In this document: one piece after another, positions 1 to 6,106 of the stretch | Layout of the letters: every line of letters begins with the position of its first letter | How positions within the stretch are numbered: the stretch's first letter is position 1 | Assembly: GCA_014729945.1 (NCBI GenBank) | Contig: WJJC01000203.1 | Span: 1 to 11,180 of the forward strand | Direction of reading: 5' to 3' | Length of the DNA: 11,180 nucleotides | Source: Candidatus Bathyarchaeota archaeon | Lineage (GTDB): Archaea > Thermoproteota > Bathyarchaeia > TCS64 | The notes under the pieces: model-generated | The model's database searches: none | What the model was told of the DNA's origin: nothing | What the model saw: the letters and a program-made list of their open reading frames with translations, nothing else | Position numbers and translations under genes: made by a program

Positions 1-1269
1 ATTATACATTGATTCAAAACCATAACCACTAGCCCTGATGTCACGATAAAGAATAGTAATATCCGCGCTAGGATCCCGTAGTTCTTTTATCACTGAAGCA
101 TGTTTTATCGCAGCCATACAACAATATTTACTACAATATGACTGATATTCAGGGTCTCGACTGCCCACGCACTGAATCATGACTATTTTTCGAGGCGACT
201 TTGTGTCACTTGGCCTAACCACAGACCCGGCTGTGGGTCCAAAGGGGTCGAGCAATCTAGCTAATTGATACTGCGTTATTACGTTATCGAGACCATATCC
301 CCATTTGGGTATACCCCTCGGGTCAAAGTCCTCGAAACCTGTTGCCAGTATAACGGAACCTACCTCGATGGTTTTTTCTCCTGTTTCTTCTTCAGGACTT
401 AGTAAAGCTGCAGGATAAACGCTTGTACACTTACCACATTTACTATTTTTTACGTGTTTCAATGCAGTCTTTGAAGGTCCTTCAGAATATACCAGTTCAT
501 AGGCTCCAGAGGCATCTGGAATAACTTCAACTGGCTGACCCTTACCTTTTTTACGTGATAGATCAAGTTTCACTGGTTTTTTCTCATAGGTTACCTTCAA
601 GCCTTGTGGAGTTCTCTCCACTTGTTTGATTATGCTATTAACATGATACTCTATACTTGGTCTTGTGAGTAACTCGATCATCCTCGGACCGCGAAGACAC
701 ATTGTGCAGTCTTCTTCAGGATAAGTCTTGCTGATGAGAGGCATAGCCCCCCCTATTGCGGGGCTCTTCTCTACTACATGGACCTTATATCCCTGATCAG
801 ATAACTCTGATGCTGCCGTCAAACCAGCTATCCCGCCGCCTACCACAAGAGCCTCTTGTGCTCTCTGATAAGTCATAATCTCTAGTGGTTCGGCTAGGTT
901 TACTTTAACTACTGCAGCATTTAACAACATTTTGGCTTTCTGTGTAGCATATGTTCTATTGGAATGAACGGAGGCTATCTGTTCTTTGGCGTTTACTAGT
1001 ACATACTTATCTGTGTGTAAACCAGCTTCTTGTATTGCTGCCTCAATTGGTTTACTGCACACGCTTCGTGTGCAAGCTAAAAAGACTAATCTATCATGAT
1101 TTTTTATCTTGTTAACTAACTTTTTCCTGTCTCCTGCTGTGCATAGAGCTCTCATCTGTTCTACTTCTTTTACCCCGGCTAGATTTCTAGCGTAATCGGT
1201 TAAAGCATTATAGTCTATATTATCGTTTAATGTGTCTCCACACGTGCATAAGATTATTTTTGTACTCAT
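1..1269 (-). CDS. hdrA: HdrA-like heterodisulfide reductase subunit A, 5'-end only (3' part beyond left edge)
   Basis: FAD-containing iron-sulfur subunit that receives electrons from the hydrogenase and distributes them (cytoplasm). 423 codons are visible, without a stop. The N-terminal region has C8/C10, LCTAG near 42-46 and an ACTRSVC segment near 65-71, followed by an NAKEQ block, as in HdrA N-terminal domains. The FAD-binding GGGIAG is at 144-149, then VEKSPAIGGAM and DCTMC (C188, C191). CVGSRD with C367, C379, C383 and C384 matches the CxnCxxxCC cluster motif of HdrA. Oddity: the inserted ferredoxin domain (about 225-295) has only C278 and C281, and the usual VCP reads VYP (Y285), so two [4Fe-4S] clusters cannot be bound there. 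ATG 1269 directly follows the mvhA stop and has AGGAGG 8 bases upstream. QmoA-like flavoproteins are the nearest alternative, but they lack this N-terminal region. The family is sure; the exact electron partners are not. Confidence 0.9.
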   Translation of the reverse strand, partial: MSTKIILCTCGDTLNDNIDYNALTDYARNLAGVKEVEQMRALCTAGDRKKLVNKIKNHDRLVFLACTRSVCSKPIEAAIQEAGLHTDKYVLVNAKEQIASVHSNRTYATQKAKMLLNAAVVKVNLAEPLEIMTYQRAQEALVVGGGIAGLTAASELSDQGYKVHVVEKSPAIGGAMPLISKTYPEEDCTMCLRGPRMIELLTRPSIEYHVNSIIKQVERTPQGLKVTYEKKPVKLDLSRKKGKGQPVEVIPDASGAYELVYSEGPSKTALKHVKNSKCGKCTSVYPAALLSPEEETGEKTIEVGSVILATGFEDFDPRGIPKWGYGLDNVITQYQLARLLDPFGPTAGSVVRPSDTKSPRKIVMIQCVGSRDPEYQSYCSKYCCMAAIKHASVIKELRDPSADITILYRDIRASGYGFESMYN

Positions 1270-2670
1270 CTAGGCTGCCTCCTTTACCTGGACCCGTTTT
1301 CCATCAACTTTCACATCAAAATCCACCATGTGGACACTGCAACTGGTGCACGGATCATAAGCTCTAACGATTTTCTCCAGTCTCCAGCATGCCTCATCTC
1401 TTTTTTCCTTTTCCACAAACTCAGGAGCATATATCTTAGCGTTTTCGTACAAATCTTGTTGAATTAAGGGATGATTGTACGTTGTTGGTGCCATAATGTT
1501 AGCATATTTGATCAACCCGTTATCATTAATCACATAGTGATGAGTCAATATACCTCTAGGAGCCTCAATGAAGGAAGCCCCCTCACCACCCCGGCTCTTA
1601 ACCGGGACCCTTATATCTGTACCAGTTATTCCAGGATCCTTAAGCATCTCCAAGACTTCTTCTTGTCCAGCGATCAATTCAGGTATTCTTGCTAGGTTAA
1701 AGCTCTGAACCTGTAGACAGGTTCTAGGGAATAATTTGAGGTATCTTTCCTCATATTCCCGGGAAACGGGCCAAGGTAATTTACTTGCGACATTAAGCCT
1801 CGCCATAGGCCCAACTCTTAGGTTTCCGTTTACGCCTTCTGGTTTATAGTATGGAACTTTTGTACTGCTGTGTTCCCATACGGCTTCCTGAATGTGATTG
1901 TAATAAAAATTTGGGTTGAATTGTTCTAGGGTTTTACCTGTCCCTGAGATTATTTTTCCCTCCCCATCATAAATATCATAGTGGTCATCGGTGCCGTTCA
2001 CCAGAGCCATAAAATTGGTTTCCACATCAGGGAACTGACTGCACACTAACCTATCCTCTTCATAAATATCGAAAACCCAGTCAGCGTAAACCTTCATGAG
2101 TTCCAATATTTCTTCCCCTTCTTCTAGAAGCTCCCGTCTACGTTCCTCTTTTAAAGCTAAGGTTTGCCCTCCGGGAACCGAGGTTACTACTTGTACTATT
2201 CGTCCTCCTACAGCCTCAACGACTTTGTTCCCATAAGCGTGAATCTTTAACGCCGCTTTACCTATCTCAGGGTATTCACCCATTAACGCGATGAAGTTAC
2301 GTGCATCTGCGGGTAATCCAACTAGATCAGGTATTGCTAAGAACGCGCTATGGAGACTATGACTAGTTACAAATCCCCCTGCATTCATTAATCGTCTTAG
2401 TTTGATTGCTGTCTCAGGCGGGGTCACACTCCATGCGTTTTCTATTGCTTTTACTGATGCAAGATGGTGACTGACATAACATATTCCACATATTCTCTGT
2501 GTTAACCTGGGAGCTTCCTCTGCTCTTTTCCCTGTGACCAAGTATTCAAAAAAACGTGGAGCCACTGTTACTTGAAATTTCAGGTCTTTTAACTCGTTAT
2601 CTTCTACTTCTACCTTTATCTTGCCCATTCCTTCTATTCGTGTTAATGGATCGATCTCTACTTTGGTCAC
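1270..2670 (-). CDS. mvhA: F420-non-reducing [NiFe] hydrogenase large subunit (MvhA-type)
   Basis: Catalytic subunit carrying the Ni-Fe active site, which splits H2 and passes electrons through MvhG towards Hdr. The start of the family signature, RIEG, is at 11-14. The L1 motif RICGIC is at 59-64 (C61, C64) and the L2 motif DPCTSCSVH at 439-447 (C441, C444, H447), so all four Ni-ligating cysteines are present and none is selenocysteine. Length (466) is normal for group 3 enzymes. A 19-residue tail follows H447; in most [NiFe] enzymes such a tail is cut off by a maturation endopeptidase, and no such protease gene lies in this window. The start is GTG 2670, overlapping the mvhG stop by 4 bases (GTGA), with AGGAGG 8 bases upstream. 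hdrA follows with no gap. Subgroup 3c is inferred from the HdrA neighbour and the similarity to MvhA. Confidence 0.95.
   Translation of the reverse strand: MTKVEIDPLTRIEGMGKIKVEVEDNELKDLKFQVTVAPRFFEYLVTGKRAEEAPRLTQRICGICYVSHHLASVKAIENAWSVTPPETAIKLRRLMNAGGFVTSHSLHSAFLAIPDLVGLPADARNFIALMGEYPEIGKAALKIHAYGNKVVEAVGGRIVQVVTSVPGGQTLALKEERRRELLEEGEEILELMKVYADWVFDIYEEDRLVCSQFPDVETNFMALVNGTDDHYDIYDGEGKIISGTGKTLEQFNPNFYYNHIQEAVWEHSSTKVPYYKPEGVNGNLRVGPMARLNVASKLPWPVSREYEERYLKLFPRTCLQVQSFNLARIPELIAGQEEVLEMLKDPGITGTDIRVPVKSRGGEGASFIEAPRGILTHHYVINDNGLIKYANIMAPTTYNHPLIQQDLYENAKIYAPEFVEKEKRDEACWRLEKIVRAYDPCTSCSVHMVDFDVKVDGKRVQVKEAA
1278..1283 (-). promoter_or_regulatory. Shine-Dalgarno of hdrA, embedded in the last mvhA codons
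   Basis: AGGAGG lies 8 bases before ATG 1269 and is part of the codons for the final Lys-Glu-Ala of MvhA. It decides the hdrA start and ties hdrA expression to the operon mRNA. Confidence 0.7.
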
Positions 2671-3536
2671 TTGTTTTTCCTCCTAGCTATCTCCGATAAA
2701 ACAGACTCAGCATAAGTGAATCTGTATAATTGCCCGGTTTGGGTCTGTGTTGAGAACTCTTTGTTTAACTGGGTTAAGAGCCCTGTCATGGCATCTATCA
2801 TAGCCATTCCCTGATCCGTTACATCTAGGCATGCTCCTCTGCATCCTTCACATGTGTTTCCTGATTGTGGACAGGGAGCACCACATCCACCCATAGTTGC
2901 TGGACCCATGCAGAAGTATCCTTGCTCCAGTAAACATCTATCTGTATCAGGTAGGTCTTCATGAATCCTCTTCAACTCTGGATCATATTCACCGAGACGA
3001 TCCCTTGGACAGTCATCACATACTTGGGTTGAATTAATCTCAGGTTCTTCGCCACTCAGAAGCGATGTTAATGTATTGGCTATATCAGTTACTTCTGGGG
3101 GACATCCGGGTATCACATACTCTACTTTTACAAAGTTCTTGATAGGATGTTGTTCTGGTAAAGATTGAAGATGCGTGGGTATCGTACCTTTGTCTGTTCC
3201 CCTCCAGTTATTGTAAATAAGATCCATAAGCTCTTCCCCTTTCTTTAAGTTAGCTAGCCCGGGGATGCCACCAAAAGCTGAACAAGCCCCAAGGGCGATA
3301 ACGATACTAGATTTCTCACGTATCTCTTTGATAATTTCTTCCTCATGAGTATTCCTTATTCCACCCTCTACTAGTGCCACATCAATATTATCAGGTATAT
3401 CTTTGGCATCAAGGAGTGTGGGAGCATAAACAGGCTCGTTGGCAGCTAATATTTCTATAAGTGCCTCATGGAGACCAAGCGCAGCTACTTGACAGCCACT
3501 GTCTCCGGCAAGCCCAATTAATAATATTCTGGCCAT
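2667..3536 (-). CDS. mvhG: F420-non-reducing [NiFe] hydrogenase small subunit (MvhG-type) with Asp in the proximal cluster motif
   Basis: Electron-transfer subunit with three iron-sulfur clusters, paired with MvhA. From memory, the sequence tracks methanogen MvhG closely: VEGGI at 56-60, GACSAFGGIPGL with C85, IPGCPPE with C145, VCDDC (C173, C176), then C201, the QGYFCMGPATMGGCGAPC block (C209, C218, C222) and CEGC (C229, C232). These supply the medial and distal clusters. The proximal motif, normally CSGC, reads DSGC: D12 (GAC codon), C15. The three other proximal ligands are intact. ATG 3536 is the only reasonable start, because an in-frame TGA lies three codons upstream; no convincing Shine-Dalgarno precedes it, unlike mvhA and hdrA. 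It is the first gene of the mvhG-mvhA-hdrA operon. No mvhD gene is seen before or between these genes. Confidence 0.94.
   Translation of the reverse strand: MARILLIGLAGDSGCQVAALGLHEALIEILAANEPVYAPTLLDAKDIPDNIDVALVEGGIRNTHEEEIIKEIREKSSIVIALGACSAFGGIPGLANLKKGEELMDLIYNNWRGTDKGTIPTHLQSLPEQHPIKNFVKVEYVIPGCPPEVTDIANTLTSLLSGEEPEINSTQVCDDCPRDRLGEYDPELKRIHEDLPDTDRCLLEQGYFCMGPATMGGCGAPCPQSGNTCEGCRGACLDVTDQGMAMIDAMTGLLTQLNKEFSTQTQTGQLYRFTYAESVLSEIARRKNK
2679..2684 (-). promoter_or_regulatory. Shine-Dalgarno of mvhA, embedded in mvhG
   Basis: AGGAGG lies 8 bases before the GTG start at 2670 and encodes part of the Arg-Arg near the MvhG C-terminus. It supports the GTG start and the GTGA overlap with mvhG. 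Confidence 0.7.
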
Positions 3537-3607
3537 TTTACATCATACCGTATTTTGAATCTAACCCAATTGCATGGTGCATATCTAATGGATCTACGCA
3601 TCTCCAT
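3518..3607 (-). CDS. Possible 29-codon leader ORF overlapping the mvhG start
   Basis: A short ORF with ATG at 3607, preceded at 5 bases by GAGGT (3613-3617), a good archaeal Shine-Dalgarno match. It is out of frame with mvhG and stops (TAA, 3518-3520) inside the first codons of mvhG, so it overlaps that start by about 19 bases. The peptide is rich in Arg, Tyr and Trp and resembles nothing I recognise. Because mvhG has no good ribosome-binding site, the small ORF could load ribosomes that reinitiate at mvhG. It could also be a chance ORF; no coding conservation can be judged from one sequence. Confidence 0.3.
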   Translation of the reverse strand: MEMRRSIRYAPCNWVRFKIRYDVKWPEYY

Positions 3608-3648
3608 TTTTTACCTCTTTATTGTGCATCTTGGGAATCTAATACCAG

Positions 3649-3676
3649 TTTAAATGTAATAATATATGATTTTCGT
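3649..3676 (-). promoter_or_regulatory. Candidate promoter region for the mvhG-mvhA-hdrA operon
   Basis: Read on the minus strand, this stretch has a purine-rich ACGAAAA followed by CATATATTA (about 3660-3668), and then TTTAAA (3649-3654). Either could be the TATA element, putting the transcript start near 3625-3640, upstream of the leader ORF at 3607. No AT-rich box lies at the right distance for a start just before mvhG itself, so the leader ORF is probably inside the mRNA. Inferred from composition and spacing only. Confidence 0.35.
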
Positions 3677-3731
3677 ATGTTTAGATGTACAATGTTGAAA
3701 AAGTATAGATTGTAAATACTAATGGTCTATT

Positions 3732-4106
3732 TTATCTAGTTAGATACTCTATAATATCCTGCACATCTCCTCTAATCTGCACCTGAATCGGGTCCAAGGG
3801 ATCCTCATTAGTTAGATTCAATGATACATGACCAGCATATGCTGCTTGTCGATTAAATCCAAAACTAAGATAATCTTCATCCGCCCACCTAGATAAAGTG
3901 CGGTTTAGAGTAGATCTTATTCTATCACGGGCAATAGTGTTTCGTAGATTATGTAACTGTTCTTTTTCATTAATAACCCCATAAAGAAGACCTTTTTCTT
4001 CATCAAGTCGAAGTTCAATATCACCAAATAGGTTAGTAATAGCTACTGCTACCTTTTCAGGATCTTCTGTAGGGTGTAAACGAGCCTTTACTTTTATAGT
4101 CGTCAT
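3732..4106 (-). CDS. UPF0201 family protein (COG1931), putative RNA-binding fold
   Basis: A 124-residue archaeal protein of the UPF0201 family. Seen: the start VKARLHPTEDPEKVAVAITN, matching the family pattern of a beta strand, then PTED and a helix ending near Asn24, and a central Arg-rich segment (about 55-70). From memory, crystal structures of family members show a dimer with a fold resembling RNA-binding proteins, but no biochemical role is established. It is somewhat short for the family (about 140). ATG 4106 lies 2 bases after the UPF0200 stop, with AAGGA about 14 bases upstream; it is the last gene of a three-gene cluster. I would not name a function beyond possible RNA binding. Confidence 0.85.
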   Translation of the reverse strand: MTTIKVKARLHPTEDPEKVAVAITNLFGDIELRLDEEKGLLYGVINEKEQLHNLRNTIARDRIRSTLNRTLSRWADEDYLSFGFNRQAAYAGHVSLNLTNEDPLDPIQVQIRGDVQDIIEYLTR

Positions 4107-4108
4107 TT

Positions 4109-4657
4109 TTAAATTAATTTCCTTAAGAGTTTATCCAATTCTTTCTCCAAGTTATCTAAACCATCATCGTTAGGAACGATGTAATCACTCAAAGCGATGG
4201 CATCACCCATACCAAACCCTAGTTCCCTCTGATCTCTCTCTCGGAAGACTTGTCTATTAGAGGGATCATCACTTCGTCCTCTTTCTTTGAGTCTCTGATA
4301 TCTAGTGTCAGGTGATGCATGTACTGCAACGAGGAAGGTTTTGAATGCTTCTTGAAAGGTATACACCTCGTCTAGGCTTCTTATACCATCTATAGCTACC
4401 TTCTTACTGGGTTCTCCTATTATAAGAGGTATGCATTTTTGGGCTACGGCAGCGTCACCCCCGGATTGTCTTATCTCTTCAGCCATTTTACCCAAGTTTT
4501 CTGGAGTGGGATCCATGTTTCTCATTCTAACCTCATGGCGGATCACATCACCCATAGTAAAGACCTTGTAACTTTTCTCTCTAAACATATCTGCCAATGT
4601 GGATTTACCTGAACCCGCCATACCCGTGATTAAAATTACTGTCCTATTTATACTCAT
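4109..4657 (-). CDS. UPF0200 family P-loop nucleotide kinase-like protein
   Basis: A cytosolic P-loop protein of the archaeal UPF0200 family, distantly related to dephospho-CoA kinase (CoaE) and small nucleotide kinases. Walker A is GMAGSGKS (12-19). Family signatures follow: MGDVIRHEV (35-43), PTPENLG (50-56), VAIDGIRSLDEV (87-98), HASPDTRYQRLKERGRSDDP (113-132) and ERDQRELGFGMGDAIALSD. Length 182 is typical. ATG 4657 overlaps the upstream radical SAM gene by 4 bases (ATGA), with GGAG 8 bases before it, so the genes are translationally coupled. The substrate is not known. I do not call it dephospho-CoA kinase, because archaea use an unrelated GTP-dependent enzyme for that step, as far as I know. 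The family assignment is strong. Confidence 0.9.
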   Translation of the reverse strand: MSINRTVILITGMAGSGKSTLADMFREKSYKVFTMGDVIRHEVRMRNMDPTPENLGKMAEEIRQSGGDAAVAQKCIPLIIGEPSKKVAIDGIRSLDEVYTFQEAFKTFLVAVHASPDTRYQRLKERGRSDDPSNRQVFRERDQRELGFGMGDAIALSDYIVPNDDGLDNLEKELDKLLRKLI

Positions 4658-5433
4658 TTTATTCTCTCCAACCCCTCAAACCTTGTTTTTATATAAACAC
4701 GTGAGACGCCTTGTTCCAATGCAATCTCCGCAAGTTTAATTAAATGTTCTTTCGTGGGTGGATCTTTTTCTTTAAGTTTTGGATCCAGTATTTCACCCTG
4801 GTTATCGAATTGTTGCAGATAATATACATCAATTTTATCCACTAGTTCAGACGCTATATGCCGGATATATTCTTCTCTATCTGACACCCCTGGGGCGACT
4901 GTTGTTCTAGCCTCTACGGGAATGTTAAGCATTTTACTGATCTTTATAGTCTTTTTTATAGATGAGACATATTCCTCGGCTAAATTAGGCACCCCTGATA
5001 GTTTTCCAAACGCTTCTTTGTTTAATGGACTTTTGACATCTAGGGCTACTCTATCAAATAAACCAGTTTTTAGGGTTTTTTCAGCGGCTTCACCTAGGGT
5101 ACCATTGGTGTCCATCATGATCTTGAGACCATATTTTTTGACCAGTTTTGCTGCCTCTATCACCTTCTCATACTGGAGTAAGGGTTCTCCGCCGGTGAAG
5201 ACGACAGCATCGAGACTGGGTACTGGATACATTCCTCGTTCAAGGCGATCTTTCAGGTAGTATAGGTTTACTTCGGTACCTGAGTCTGTGGGAATTAATG
5301 TTGAGTTGTGACAGTATGGGCACTTTATATTACATCCAGCCCAGAAGACTACTAAGGATACGTTTCCATACCAGTCTACTGTGCTCATATCGGTTATTCC
5401 ACCGATCCTGATCTTGGTATCAAGTTCTACCAA
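4654..5433 (-). CDS. Radical SAM activating enzyme, NrdG2-like (anaerobic ribonucleotide reductase activase family)
   Basis: A radical SAM enzyme: C34-xxx-C38-xx-C41 binds the [4Fe-4S] cluster that cleaves S-adenosylmethionine, GGEP is at 81-84, and the N-terminal IGGITDMSTVDWYGN block precedes GCNIKCPYCHN as in NrdG2-type activases (COG1180/TIGR02495 type). Such proteins install a glycyl radical on a partner enzyme, usually anaerobic ribonucleotide reductase NrdD. No nrdD or other glycyl-radical enzyme is in this window, so the target is inferred from family only. The start is TTG 5433: it keeps the conserved IGG segment, and a stop codon (TAG) lies ten codons upstream. ATG 5388 (Met16) is a weaker alternative, as it would remove IGG. 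Upstream is AAGGCGAG, a partial Shine-Dalgarno. First gene of the cluster with UPF0200 and UPF0201. Confidence 0.85.
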   Translation of the reverse strand: MVELDTKIRIGGITDMSTVDWYGNVSLVVFWAGCNIKCPYCHNSTLIPTDSGTEVNLYYLKDRLERGMYPVPSLDAVVFTGGEPLLQYEKVIEAAKLVKKYGLKIMMDTNGTLGEAAEKTLKTGLFDRVALDVKSPLNKEAFGKLSGVPNLAEEYVSSIKKTIKISKMLNIPVEARTTVAPGVSDREEYIRHIASELVDKIDVYYLQQFDNQGEILDPKLKEKDPPTKEHLIKLAEIALEQGVSRVYIKTRFEGLERIK

Positions 5434-5518
5434 TTCGTCTCGCCTTGATCTGTGTTTTACCTAGATTTAAGTCTGGATCAAATATGGAATTATATGTACC
5501 CCCTCCATATTCTTAAGT
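5434..5518. promoter_or_regulatory. Divergent promoter region between the radical SAM gene and thpR
   Basis: An 85-base spacer serving two divergent operons. On the plus strand, AATTATATG (5489-5497) is centred about 26 bases before the thpR ATG, so its transcript would start at or within a few bases of the start codon. On the minus strand, ACTTAAATC (about 5463-5471) sits where a TATA box would give a leader of about 8 bases for the radical SAM gene. The same 5489-5497 box could also serve the minus strand with a longer leader. Assigned by composition and spacing. Confidence 0.5.
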
Positions 5519-6076
5519 ATGGTAAGATGCTTCATCGCGGTTGAATGTAACGAGGCTAAGATTATCACAGGCATCAGAAATGTTCAAGGGCTTTTAGAAA
5601 CCACGGGAGGTAAACTAAAACACGTTGAACCAGAGAATATACATCTAACCCTGAAATTCCTAGGAGAAATAGAGCATAATAAGGCAGATCAGGTTAAGAA
5701 GATAATCGAAGAGATCTCATTCAAGCCTTTCTGGGTTAAAGTGGAAGGCGTTGGAGTCTTCCCGAATTTGAGTCGACCCAGAACAGTATGGGCGGGGGTA
5801 TCTAAGGGAAAGGAAGAGTTAACTGAGATCTTTGAAGAGGTTGATGAGAAAATGTTTGAGTTAGGGTTTGATAAAGAGAGAAGAAGGTTCCACCCCCATT
5901 TTACTATCAGCAGAGTACGCAGTGGAAGAAATAGAGAATCTCTCGTTGAGGAGTTGATGCGACTTCAAGATCATCCATTCGGTGAGATCAATGTAGATCA
6001 CATCGAGTTGAAGAAAAGCGTATTAACCCCCAGTGGTCCAATTTATTCCACTCTCGCTAAAAGCAAACAAAAATAA
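5519..6076 (+). CDS. thpR: RNA 2',3'-cyclic phosphodiesterase / 2'-5' RNA ligase, ThpR (2H family)
   Basis: A 2H phosphoesterase that opens 2',3'-cyclic phosphate ends of RNA to 2'-phosphates and in some homologues joins tRNA halves through 2'-5' linkages. The start RCFIAVE is typical. The two catalytic HxTx motifs are H42-L-T44, followed by LKFLG, and H127-F-T129 within HPHFTISRVR. VGVFPNLSRPRTVWAGV (78-94) is the usual central block. Length 185 is normal. No Shine-Dalgarno precedes ATG 5519, and the TATA box spacing suggests a leaderless mRNA. It is followed after 30 bases by the CCA-adding enzyme, so both act on RNA 3' ends; this fits a tRNA repair or processing operon. Confidence 0.92.
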   Translation: MVRCFIAVECNEAKIITGIRNVQGLLETTGGKLKHVEPENIHLTLKFLGEIEHNKADQVKKIIEEISFKPFWVKVEGVGVFPNLSRPRTVWAGVSKGKEELTEIFEEVDEKMFELGFDKERRRFHPHFTISRVRSGRNRESLVEELMRLQDHPFGEINVDHIELKKSVLTPSGPIYSTLAKSKQK

Positions 6077-6097
6077 AGAGCATCAGGAAAGTTTCGC

Positions 6098-6102
6098 GGT
6101 GA
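6098..6102 (+). promoter_or_regulatory. Shine-Dalgarno GGTGA of the CCA-adding enzyme gene
   Basis: GGTGA lies 4 bases before ATG 6107 and matches the anti-Shine-Dalgarno end of archaeal 16S rRNA. It supports this start and shows that internal operon genes use leadered initiation while the first gene appears leaderless. Confidence 0.6.
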
Positions 6103-6106
6103 AAAC

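Noticed and set aside
3461..3715. Plus-strand ORF across the mvhG start and its leader
   Set aside because: Antisense to a well-conserved gene, no start signal, low-quality translation.
4109..4657. UPF0200 protein as dephospho-CoA kinase, making a CoA theme with panB
   Set aside because: The signatures are those of UPF0200, panB is in a different transcription unit more than 4 kb away, and archaeal dephospho-CoA kinase is an unrelated family.
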